The notes beneath the pieces were generated by a model that had not been told where the DNA came from, did not search any database, and saw only the letters and a program-made list of their open reading frames with translations. A stretch of DNA of 64,000 nucleotides from Sequoia sempervirens (taxonomy: Eukaryota; Streptophyta; Pinopsida; Cupressales; Cupressaceae): NCBI GenBank assembly GCA_007258455.2, contig VDFB02139324.1, positions 1-64,000 on the forward strand, read 5' to 3'. A program made the position numbers and the translations under genes. How positions within the stretch are numbered: the stretch's first letter is position 1; the number at the start of each line of letters is the position of its first letter. Below, piece after piece: positions 45,341 through 56,250 of this stretch.

Positions 45341-46350
45341 TTTGTCTCCTCTTAGCCTTGCAACACAGGGGCTTTGGATTGACTAGACATTGACAAATTA
45401 GAAACTAATTCCTATGACCAAAACTTTTTCAGTGACTAGGACAATCCTCATCACCATAACCTACCTTCACCACTTATTAAATCAATAACTCTTATTATTT
45501 AAGATTTCAACAACCTATCATATAATCACTTATTTTATACAATCATTAAAAAATTTACCTTAGTATAATAATTTTGTTATACCAAATAATATGCAACACA
45601 CTAATTCATTAAAAATCAATCCACAATAGAAAGTAGTTGAGATAGTGCCCTCCAAATATTAAAGGTTGGGAACAGTCGTGTAGTAAATACCCTCCTTAAG
45701 ATTTTATTCGTACGAATATGCCATCATTCTTGATTTTCTTCCACATCAAATCTGCCATACTTTCTTCAACTTTAATTTTGAAATTCTAGAAGTTCATCTA
45801 AGATTATGACACTCCCAATTTAATATTATAATATTTGTACCACCCATACGACTCCCTAGGATAAAACAAGGGAAACATATTTTCCATCATTATCCCGACC
45901 TGCCCAATCGTCCCTTATAAAGGGCCTCGTCACCTTTAATTAAGGGTGAGGTCTGCACCCCACCGACTTTTTTGACCAAACACGTTTACAACTATGAGAG
46001 ACGCGTGACCCCCAACTTCCCACTTCTAGAGAGTTGAGTGAGATGGAGGCCCCTCTTGTCTCAAAAATGAGTCATAGGCTATTTTGGTCTCATGGATATT
46101 AAAAGTCTTTTATTTTATTTCACTCTATGATGTGTATCGTTCTTTAATTTGATGGTATATGAAGCTTTATGAAAATGAATTATTAGTAGAAAGTAGTTTT
46201 GAAAGAATTTGTTGTCTCACTTGTATGCTGATCACAAGTCATCTGTCAAATCAATCCATGTTCCATCTTCACCCTTGGGGTGGCATCGATTCTATCTAGA
46301 TATACATATGGTAGAGGGAATCTACAACTTTTTTAAACCGAGAAGTACCA
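45341..46350. other. Intergenic DNA
   Basis: No gene found. 45,880-46,060 is GC-richer than its surroundings (CCTCGTCACC..., GACGCGTGACCCCC), which may be the edge of another worn repeat. Confidence 0.35.
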
Positions 46351-46594
46351 TTACAATAGAGTAAGGGGTAGAATGTAATAGTGAAATGTAATTTATTAGA
46401 TTTTCTTGTTGTTAGAGGTTTTTTATATCAACCTACACAATTGTTTAACTATCTAATATAAGAGTATGAGCCGTTACAATAGAGTAAGGGGTAGAATGTA
46501 ATAATGAAAGATAATTTATTAAAAAAAATTATTGCTAGAGGTTTTTATATCAAATCTAAATAATTGATTAGCTATCCAATATAGGAGTGTGAGC
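46351..46594 (+). repeat. Tandem duplication, period about 123 bp
   Basis: TTACAATAGAGTAAGGGGTA begins at 46,351 and again at 46,474; both copies run through GTTAGAGG/GCTAGAGGTTTTT to GAGTATGAGCC / GAGTGTGAGCC. About 85% identical. Confidence 0.85.
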
Positions 46595-46929
46595 CTTAGG
46601 TTGAAACTTCTTTGGCTAAAAGCCAAGGATCAAGGGGTAACCATTTTGCCAAAGTTGCCCATGGCACAATCCCTATCTCATCCCTTATGGTGTTGAGGTA
46701 TGACAATTAGCAAGACTTGAACCTTGGTGGGCTCATTCGAAGTCATTCAACTTCATCAATAGACCAAGGGCCCATTGATACATATACTAACAATCTCACC
46801 TTGGTGTGCAATGGGTACATTGAAGAGGTGTGGAATGTCAATTAGGAAAAAAATGGCTTATTTTATGCATACATTTGTGTAGTGCATAAAAGTCAATTTG
46901 TAGGTCATTTTGAAAATGATTTTGTCAAT

Positions 46930-47300
46930 CATTATCATCATCAGTATTGTATTGTTACTATTATTTAATATTTTTATTATATGATATTATTATTACATAA
47001 TTATTTTTTATTAATATATCAAGTTCAGATTATGTTACATTATGATTAGTATATTAAATTAATGATTCAGTTAGGCATTATAGTATTAATATAATATAAT
47101 ATAATTTAATATAATTACATTACATTATATTATTATATTTTTATTTTGATATTACTATTATATTGTTTTAATTATCATAATATTATATTATCCTTATAAT
47201 TAAATTATTCCCACTAATATAGTATTATTAATATTATTTTAAAAAAATATTATAATTAGTAAAATATTAGTATACTAAATATTATATTATTGTTTTTCTT
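46930..47300. repeat. AT-rich low-complexity tract
   Basis: Almost only A and T, with irregular TAATATAATATAA and TTATTAT blocks. Confidence 0.8.
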
Positions 47301-47979
47301 TGGTAAAAGCCCTGATCCTTCCCATCATTCATTCTTCACCCATTCAAAATTCTATTTCTACTCATTCCTCAAGGTTGCAAGTTTTATTTGTGTTTAACAT
47401 TGTGTTTTGTTATTCTTAGGCCTCAAGAAAAGTTAGATAAGAGATAAGAATTAGATAAGCTAAAATGAAGATTGAGGAGCTTTAAACAAGGATAATCCAC
47501 ATTCAAGCTTTTTATTTGATTTTTTTTATTATTTTCAAGCTCCACAAGAGTTTTTATTATATTTTAAAATATTTTGTTATTGTTTTCTAATATCTTTTCT
47601 TTTTTTCAAGAAGTAATGGTAGCAATGGTAGCCTAGGGTTATGTTATTGATTTTTCCCTAATATTATATTTATTTTAAAATGTGAGGTACAAGTGTTATC
47701 TATACTAGTGTGGAGTTCTATCTTTGTAGACTAAAGATCAATTGGGGTGTTTCAAAATCAATTTTTTTTTGGTCACTTTTAGAGTTATCTTCAGTGTTGT
47801 AATGAGTGCCAAAAAGAGGATAAGAGCTTTTATAGTTGGGTGAAAGCCCATTTTTGTGAGACTAACTAGGAAAGAAAATAGGTTGTGATGGACTAACCAA
47901 ACATGGGTTGACAAAGGAATAAATTCTTTTGTATATCAAAGAGCAAGAGGAAGCACATAATTCTTCCAACAATTAGTGA

Positions 47980-50267
47980 TCAAAGTCTTATCTTTTGGAT
48001 TGTGCAATGAATGCCTCTCAATCATATGGTATCTCCAAGCATGTTAGTGCATTAAGTATGCCTCCTTGAATATTCAAGGATATTTCCATCTCACCTATTG
48101 TGTGCCAAGATTTATGCAAGTGTTCTTATAAGGACTCACTAGAACTTTAGTTGGCACAAGAAATAATCTAGCTCATAATTAGAATAACAATATGGCAAGG
48201 ACTATGTTGAGAGCTTAGGAAACCCTACGAATTTCCAATAAGGAAACTCAATTAATGTTTTAGAACATTTTAGGGAAAGAATACATGGAAAACCTTGGTG
48301 ATAAAACAATATGAGCATTAATAGAAGGTTTCTCCTTCAAAATTATTGCAACGATGAAAAGATACTTGGTACAACTAGATTATAGAAAAGGTGATTGACT
48401 CTATAGACATCATTCCCAAGACTTGGGTAAACAATGTTGAAACTAATTTAATGATTCAATCTAAACCCAAACATTGAGATGACAAGGAAGAAGTAAAGTT
48501 GTAAAGCTAGCTTAGCAATAAGGGTTGTAGGTCACAATAGAAAGATTCAACTCATGTATGTGAAGTAGATAATCTTCAAATATTTTTGAAAATTGGTGGC
48601 ACTCAATTATTATTGAGTGCATTAAAAAATAATCAAGTCCCTCATGTAGAAAATTGAAAACATGAAGGGAGAAACCCAAAAACATATAACACCAATATTG
48701 CTTCAATCAACATAGCAAGTCGAATAATTTGTTGGAAAATACAAGGTCATTCACCAACCTCTAACCCCCTCCTAGAATAATTTTCCTTGTGCTATGGAGG
48801 GTCTTCAACCCTTTCTTGTATTGAAGAGTTTATCTATTTAAAAAAAAAACACACAATTGATTGGGTATGAAGGGGTCACCTACATTTTTCTTTAATCTAG
48901 TTTGTCACAACTTGAATGTAATGTCATATCATTGCATTGCAATAAATTTAAACAAAATTGGCATATCTTTTTATTGATAGGCCATTATAATTTTTTTAAC
49001 AAAAGTGGCACTCATTGGACCTCTACCACACACTAAATCCCTCTCAATCCTATAGCATGTTTAAGCAGTCAACAAGTTATGTATGTCTCATTGAATATAT
49101 AATGTTGTTTCATTCTTAGCTATCGTGTGTCAAGATTTTATAGGTGTTCACATAAGGTTCTTTGTAGATTTTGTTAGCATAAACAATAATCTACTTGGTT
49201 AGGAGGATAATGGCATGGAAAGCTTGAGCTAAGAGATTCACCTTACACCTTATGCTAGTGCGATTTCAAACAAGGGGCTTAAGAACACCACCTAAATTTG
49301 AATCAAAACACTTTAGTGATAACATTATTTACAATGAGAAGGTAAGATAAACATTGGATTTACAAGGACCAAGACATCAATGGAAAAAAACTTTCCTCTT
49401 CAAACTTATTTTGACAATAAAACAACCCTAGTCTACTACTAGACCATTGAAAGAGTAATTGATTTTGAAAGCATGCCACGGATATGGGTAAATGATGTTG
49501 ACACAATACTAGACATTTAGACTTAAAATGATTGTCAAGGTAATATGGATGAAGCAAACGAAAATCATTAGGCTAGCATAGAAGAGTATATTGTAGCTCT
49601 CAAGGAGGAGATTCAACTCTATGAGACATTTTACTTGGATTTGGCTAGCTATTTGAACTTGAAATCATACACAAGGTAGGAGGCAAAGGGGAGTAGCATG
49701 GTAAAGGAAGGGACTAGGAAATAATTTAGGCATTGCTAGTGTAGTCACTCTCCTACAATGGACCACAAAAGGTACTAAAGCCAATAATTAAGCTAAAGGT
49801 TTTGGAGCATAGAGCTTGTTTTAATCTCCCATGGGAGGATTCTAAAGGGAAAGATGCAAAGAGAGCTTCATTCCTAGAGGTGATTCCCTCACCTTTGGCT
49901 CAACACCTTGATACAACTACAATTGTAGTAAACCCCAACTTTGGGAGGATTGTGTAGTTTAAGGTGATGGTACTCATTTATGTTTCTTAGTGCATTAAGA
50001 CAAGTCTTTAGTTGAGGGATTTATTTTATTTTTGTATTAAAAATTATAAAAGGAAAAAAAGGAAAAAAACGCTGAAATATGTAGTGGCTTATTCATTTTT
50101 TCTCATTATTGGATTTGGCAGCTTCCGAAGATTTGCTAAAAAAAAATTATCAGAAAAATATAAAATCAAAAAGAAAATATATTATATTTACTAGTCTAAT
50201 TTTTTTTTTTGTCTCTAGGTCTAACAATTAGCTTACTTTTTTGGTCATTATATTTCAAGATGCACCT
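47980..50267 (+). pseudogene. Decayed retroelement with internal duplication
   Basis: About 48,000-48,500 and 49,020-49,540 are diverged copies of one another. Shared order: CTCTCAATC.TAT, ATTGAATAT/TTGAATATT, GTGT(G)CCAAGATTT followed by GTGTTC, AATAATCTA, ACTTGGGTAAACAATGTTGA / ATATGGGTAAATGATGTTGA. Near 49,728 a frame reads FRHC(stop)CSHSPTMDHKRY, reminiscent of a gag zinc knuckle. It ends at a PPT/LTR-like junction at 50,268. Probably a very old LTR element; no pol motif survives. Confidence 0.35.
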
Positions 50268-50560
50268 CAAGGGAGTGTTAACATAAACAAGTAATTTGCT
50301 TCTTGTTTATCTCGTTATGTGCTTCTCTCCTAGTATTTGAATGATCAGATCCCTTTTTGTATTTTTGGATCATTCTGTTAAAGTTTTCTACACTTGCTTT
50401 TATTGTAATAGATATCATATGAAGACTGAATACAAGCAAAAGTTCATTATTTTGTTTTAATCTTTGACGGAATGGCCCATTGAAACTAGATTTATTTCTT
50501 TTATTCGCTCTTCATTTTGTTGACTCATGTAGCTTCAACCCTCATTTTGCCAGTTCAAAA
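50268..50560 (+). repeat. PPT and LTR-like 3' end
   Basis: CACCTCAAGGGAG directly precedes TGTTAACATAAACAAG (50,276), the usual Copia-type 3' junction (AAGGGAG then TGTTA). The LTR end is not clear; a CA at about 50,557 is possible. Confidence 0.45.
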
Positions 50561-50827
50561 AAAGAATTGTGTAGATGGTTGCTTAAAATTTCTAAGATAC
50601 ATGTTTACATTTGTTTTCTGCATGTTCCTAACTTTGTGAAATAATTATTCCATTTCTTATGACTCGTTAGGAATAGATTTCGACATGCTTTGCAAATACA
50701 TAAAATGATAGCAAACAGGAACTGTGAAAATTGTAGGAATATTGCATCATATAAATTAGTTATAAAATAGGATATGAAAATTTTATAAAGGGTTGATGTA
50801 TTTCATTGAAAGATAAGAAGCACGTAT

Positions 50828-50963
50828 TATTTTGTGTTTCATTTTTTTCAGCTTCTTTTGTTTTTGCTTAAATTCATTTACAAAAATCAAGTATTTTGTG
50901 TTTAATTTTTTTCAGTTTCTTTGTCTTTGTTCAAATTTATTTACAAAAATCAAGTATTTTGTC
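50828..50963 (+). repeat. Tandem duplication, period about 64 bp
   Basis: TATTTTGTGTTTCATTTTTTTC... to TTTACAAAAATCAAG occurs twice in a row with a few changes. Confidence 0.8.
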
Positions 50964-52083
50964 ACATTATAATTTATCTTATTAGAATATAAGCAACCCA
51001 TTTGAATGAGAGTACGTTAAGGAATTGGTGAATCAAGGATCAATGGGTTTTTTGTGAACCATTTTTGCCACTAGTAGAATTTTGCCCCCTCCATCGTCCC
51101 ACGTTAATTTTAATCTAGTTTTATCTTATCCCATAACATTTTTACATTGTCAAAATGTTGTAAAACAAACCAAGAAATTGCATTTTATGTATTAAAAGAT
51201 CAAACTTCACAAGGCTAAAAGCTTCTTGGGGCTAATGATATTAAATTGAAAAAGTGCATACCCTTTCTACATCTTTAGGTTTAGATATTTCTTACATCCA
51301 AGTCTACAAGCAATTCTATGTCAATAAATATAATATTAGGTTCTATTTTTTAGTTTTCTTTAGGTTTGGTGTGTTTTTTACTTGGTAGTTTCTATCCACT
51401 TGTTTCTCAAAGGGTGGTTATAGAGAGGTTGCTAGTTTCTATTGAACTCTTAAACTTATAGCTATGCATAGGATACCTATAGATTGCTATAGGATTAAAT
51501 CTATTTGCTACAAGATAGTCTTTGATGAAAACAGATCGCTACACAAAATGCTACATGAGCTATGTATTTTGCTTTAGTACCTATGTATTATTTCAACAAG
51601 GACTATGTGTTATTTTATAGTGTTTATGCCTTGGTTGCAATAGGAATTAATTTAAAGGTTGCTAGAGATATATTAACATTAAGTTATATGAGCTACTTCA
51701 GAAATGCAACTGGATCTACTACAGGATTAATATAATGTGCCACAACAAAACTATTTTGTTTGGTGTGTGTATTCATTATTCAAGTTATTATTTATCTTTC
51801 AAGAATTGTTTCAGGTCACATCTCTAAATTTTTGACAACTTCAGGCTTATATAAAATTATCATGTCAAATTATGCATGTTGAATGCTGAATAGTACAATT
51901 ATTATTGCTGAAGCGATTTTTGTGTCTAGTGGCAAGTGTTCTTTAGCCAGCTATTTGATTTCATTGGCATCTAGGCAAGGGAAAATAGAATCTTGTATAA
52001 TGTTGATTGTTGTACTTGAGGTGACATAAGTTATATGATGAAGTTGGTAGTTACAAATTCTCAAAGACTATGTGTTGAGGGAC
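50964..52083. other. Intergenic DNA left of Tat-2
   Basis: No gene, RNA or element end recognised. The five bases before Tat-2 are GGGAC, a candidate target duplication whose partner lies beyond the window. Confidence 0.4.
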
Positions 52084-53549
52084 TGTTTATGGTTCTATGA
52101 TCAGACGGATTAGTATGGGCTGATTACACTTGATCCATGAAGAATTGAAGCATAACAAAGCCACTAACGTCAAATCTCAACAAAATCATTCAAATGAAAG
52201 TTAAAATAAACATTTATCAAAACTAAGCATTCTAAACTATGAAAGCATTTAAATGTTTACTCTAATCCATTTGAAACTTATCCCATTGTGGGAGTGGTGT
52301 CACGTTGATGTGGAATGGTGACCCTTTCCCAATCTCGTGGATAAATGAGCTTGCCTCAGTCAGTTTTATTGAAGAAAACTGATGGAACGGTTCTGAGACA
52401 TGTATGAAAACATGATTTTAATCTAAATGAGCATGATGCAAGCTAATTAAACATGATTTTATGTTAAATGATGAAGATATACAAATGCTAAGTAATTCTA
52501 AATGGATTCTACCCTAAAAGATCCCAACCCTAATTAATTAAACAAGCTAAATGGATGTATTATGTGATCATGGAAGCCATTAATGAAAGATTAAAGTTAA
52601 TTAATGCAATTAAAATGAACTAAAATATGCTAAATGCATGCTAAATATGAGTGTGAGCGTGAGTGATTTCAACAGCATAAGTTTGCTCTAAAAGATGGAT
52701 CCATTTGTCTCCAAATAGTGCTTTATTTATAGGAAAGCAAATGAAAAATGAAGGGCTAAGATTGAAAAAGCTAATCAACGGTCAAGGATGGAGGAAATTG
52801 GAGGCATGGATCATGAATTCTCGTCAACGGATGAGAATGCAAGATGAGATTTAATCAAGGGTTAGCATTCCTTCAAACAAACACACTTTCAACTTGTTCA
52901 AGAGGTCACAAGTTAACTTGCACAAAAGGTTGCAAGTTAACTTGATCAAGAAGCTAAGTAAGTTTGATAAGAAAAAGGAATATTCCCATTTTTCAAATGA
53001 GTGAGGAGAGAGAATATTCTTTGGAATATTCTCATGGGTGAGGGAAAAGGATAATTTAGTTAATTAAAACTAAATTAGATTGTGCAAAAGGGGAAGGAAT
53101 ATTCCATTGGAGGAATGTGCAAAGGAGGAATATTCCCTTGCAAGTGGGGGGAATTAGATTTAATTGATAATTAAACAATATTAATTATGTAATTAGGAGA
53201 TTTAGAAGAATTAGATGATATTCATTAAATAAATGATTTAATGAAAAGGGAAAAAGGTGAAATGGAATTTAATTAAATACCTTAGGGTTATTTAATTAAA
53301 TAAGAAGATTTAGGGATTTAAATTAAATAGTTTGATTTATATAATTTGGCAGGACAAAGTGTTGCACGAAAGGGGGTGAATTAACCTGATTAAATGAATT
53401 AGGTTAATAGATGAAAATGATGCCATTAATTAATTAGCTAAGCTAATTTCATTAATTAAGCGAAAAGAGAATGGCTTTCAAGAGGAAATGATGTTAGTAT
53501 ACCTGATTCGAGTATATGATATTATTTGGGACATTTTTCAGTGTCTACA
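52084..53549 (-). repeat. Tat-2 3' LTR (1,466 bp)
   Basis: The minus-strand start TGTAGACACTGAAAAATGTCC follows a perfect PPT, and the end GAACCATAAACA aligns with the Tat-1 LTR end. AT-rich TTAATTAAATTTAA blocks in U3 and repeated GGAATATTCC-like blocks (52,975-53,140) resemble those of Tat-1 (6520-6600). Confidence 0.85.
52733..52741 (-). promoter_or_regulatory. TATA box of Tat-2 LTR
   Basis: The minus strand reads TATAAATAA in the context TTTCCTATAAATAAAGCAC. Confidence 0.65.
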
Positions 53550-53563
53550 TTTTTCCCCTCTTT
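53550..53563 (-). other. Tat-2 polypurine tract
   Basis: AAAGAGGGGAAAAA on the minus strand, all purine, directly before the LTR TG. Confidence 0.85.
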
Positions 53564-53914
53564 GAAGCAAGGTACCTACTGCTTTGATTCAAAGACTGAT
53601 ATTCTTCAGATGAAAAAATGCTGCTTAAATAAAAAAATAAAAAAATCTGATTTTTGGATGCTCCCCTACTGCCCCAGTGGAAGGAATAAGCCGGTTCCTT
53701 GCCCCCTCGAGAAATCAAGCAAAAAATTTGAATTTTTGGTTGATTTCTCGACAAAGGTTAAAATGTTGCACAAGGGGTCGGGAAAGGCTTCGAGATACAA
53801 AAAAACATGCCAAAAACATGAAAAAATGATGCAAAATAAGGTTCAACTTGACAAAATTGGTGAAAAACCCTAGCTTGATGATTAAATTAGGGAAAAAAAA
53901 CCCTAATTTGCAAG

Positions 53915-53924
53915 CATAAATAGA
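53915..53924 (+). promoter_or_regulatory. TATA-like box ahead of antisense PMD gene
   Basis: CATAAATAGA about 80 bp before the first ATG (54,003) of the plus-strand PMD gene, followed by a C/T-rich leader (TCACCTTCAATTCATTTG). It suggests the antisense gene has its own promoter rather than relying on the LTR. Not proven. Confidence 0.45.
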
Positions 53925-54002
53925 TGAAGGGTCACCTTCAATTCATTTGTGCATTCGCACCTTTAGGATTTCTTGCATTTTGAGCTCTGACCCTCTTACG
54001 AA

Positions 54003-56250
54003 ATGGCGCAACGAGTGCTCCCACAACACATTTATGACCGGGTTCGAGAGTACTAGAGGCTTCCAAACATAGGACCATCGGTATGTGATTCAAAACTTGA
54101 TTTGAAATTTGACTTTTTGGTGTATTTAATGCCTTTTGAAATTTGAACTTTGGCGATGTCGCTCTAGAGCAATGCTATTTCTAGAATCAACAACGCTAAT
54201 TCAATTTTTAGCAACGCATATATGAATTGCGATGCAATTCACAATTTAGAATTAGGGTTTCAGATTCTAAATAGCGATGCATGTGTTTAGCAACGTATCT
54301 TTTGATTTGAAAATTAGGGTTAGGGTTTCATCAAAGTTAAATTGTGATGCATATGTGTTTAGCGACGCAACTTGTGATTTGCAATTTAAATGCCTCGGGT
54401 GTTGTAGTTTGAAATTTGAAGTATAGCAACGCTATTGTCATTTTGGGGGATAAAAAACTTCAAACTTAGCCAAAAAAAAATCAAATTTTGACGCCATGCA
54501 CTTCGTGGGTGTAGGAGGTTATCCCACCTTTAATGTCCCACAAGCATTGGCCCATAGTTTTGTCTAGACTTGGTGATTTATCTGAGTTGCGACAGGAGCA
54601 TTTGGGGGAGATTGGTATATGGTACATTGCATACATGCCCATCATCCAGACACATTTGGCGATGATGACAGCATTGTACACGTGATGGTACAATGAGACC
54701 TCATCGTTCCACCTTCCTACTGGCAAGGCGACAGTGACGCTAGAGGATATATGGCAGATATTGCATTTGTCGATACATGGTGAGCATGTGATATACAATG
54801 TTGATGTTGGCTACGATGTGTGCCATGAGGTGATGGACTAGGAGGACATTGTTCTAGTCACTTCGTATATTGACCTCGAGATGTATAGAGGCTGAGTTCC
54901 CACTTTTAGACTGATTATTGCAACGATCATCTCAGGCTTGGTTGCTCTAGATCGATGGAGCAAAGGGTTCAGTCTGAGATGGGGCCTAGATTGGCATGGG
55001 ATGTTGTTCAAGAGGACTCAGTATGCTTGGCAGCCAGTGATGTTGGCCTCCCTCTACCATGATATGCATGATCTTGTATATTGTGATGGTAGGGAAATCG
55101 ACACAGGGGTCACCTTACTTCACATTTGGTCCTAGGAGGACATCGTTGTACTTTGACTGACTGTTTAGATGTCAGATGTAGAGCTAGATGATCCTATTGT
55201 CTGGAGGTACAAGGGTTCCATCACACTACAACACACAGGGCAGCTTCGCATTCCCTACTAGTGTAGGGTCATCGATGATATGACAGTTTTTAGATGGTGA
55301 CTCTGGCTTCATATGCTAGCATGGTATGATGATGTGTAGCATTTTTTCTTCGCTCAAAAAACCTGATACATGCAAGGTCAAGAGCATACCATCATTGAAA
55401 GGTACCTTCCCGATAGGGTGGCGAGACAATTTGGCGATAGGCAGGACAGGCTATATGATGCATACACTACCATCTATGCCAGGTCAACATGAGAGTCAAC
55501 AGCATGGGGACCTACGATCCCAACCCACGAGGTTGTCGAGGTCTTTCGACGGTTGGTTTCTCGACCATGGGCATATGATCAAGGACAGGTGGATGCTCAG
55601 ACGAAGCTTGCATATGATGCATGGATCACACCCCCTCACCGATTGATAGATCTAGCAGGTGTACCTCCATGAGAGAGATTGAGAGGGAGGGGTGCAGGCA
55701 AAGGAAAAGGTCGAGGCAAAGGACAGGATGGATAGCATGGCCAAGATTAGAAGGATGGATAGGTCCCAGGAGCACCACTAAGGCATCAATAGCCAGTATA
55801 TCTACCACCATCGGGCAAGATCCCCCTAATTTACAGATACAACAGCTACAACAGTAGATACAGGTGATTACAGGTGAGAGGGATTAGGCCTGTCAGCAGA
55901 TTTTGATGATTACTATTGAGAGAGATTAGGCTAGGAAGTAGGTACAAGTTGTCATGGTGGAGAGAGACCATGAGTGGCAATTCAAACAGACTGCCGAGAT
56001 GCAGTTGGCACATGAGGTTGGGCGGCGTCAGCAGCTAGAGACCATGACAGCTGCAACCCAACGGCAGACAGTGTGCCAGATTGTACAAAGAGGCTATGAC
56101 TGAAGCTGCCTATTATCACATGCACTACCACCGAGATGTCCCACAAGCACTTAGAGAACTAGATTACTCACAAAGGAGTGGGGCACATCCTAGGACTGAG
56201 GATCAGCTAGAGAGATAGCCTAGTGAGGGGAGCAGTCATCAGGGCTAGCT
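54003..56250 (+). pseudogene. Antisense plant mobile domain (PMD) gene of Tat-2
   Basis: A short first frame MAQRVLPQHIYDRVREY (from 54,003) ends at a stop. The domain proper starts near 54,565: RLGDLSELRQEHLGEIGIWY, a TGA where Arg (CGA) is likely, then WYNETSSFHLPTGKATVTLE and DIWQILHLSIHGEHVIYN. An open stretch 54,938-55,135 reads MVALDRWSKGFSLRWGLDWH. Further on are ERYLPDRVARQFGDRQDRLY, RPWAYDQGQVDAQTKLAYDA and a Gly/Lys/Arg-rich tail, then a Gln-rich, probably coiled C-terminus (55,800-56,100). It is antisense to gag-pol. PMD proteins of plants are linked to silencing of transposons; its role in Tat elements is unknown. Broken by several stops. Confidence 0.85.
54160..54440 (+). repeat. 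AGCAACGC/GCGATGC repeats at 5' side of PMD gene
   Basis: Blocks such as GGCGATGTCGCT, TAGCAACGCATAT, TTGCGATGCAATTC, AGCGATGCATGTGTTTAGCAACG and AGCGACGCAACT recur every 15-60 bases. They lie between the short first frame and the PMD core, so they may occupy an intron or leader of that gene. Confidence 0.65.

Noticed and set aside
54003..56250. PMD region as a host gene
   Set aside because: A homologous gene lies in the same antisense position in Tat-1, and this one is enclosed between the integrase and the PPT/LTR of Tat-2, so it belongs to the element.
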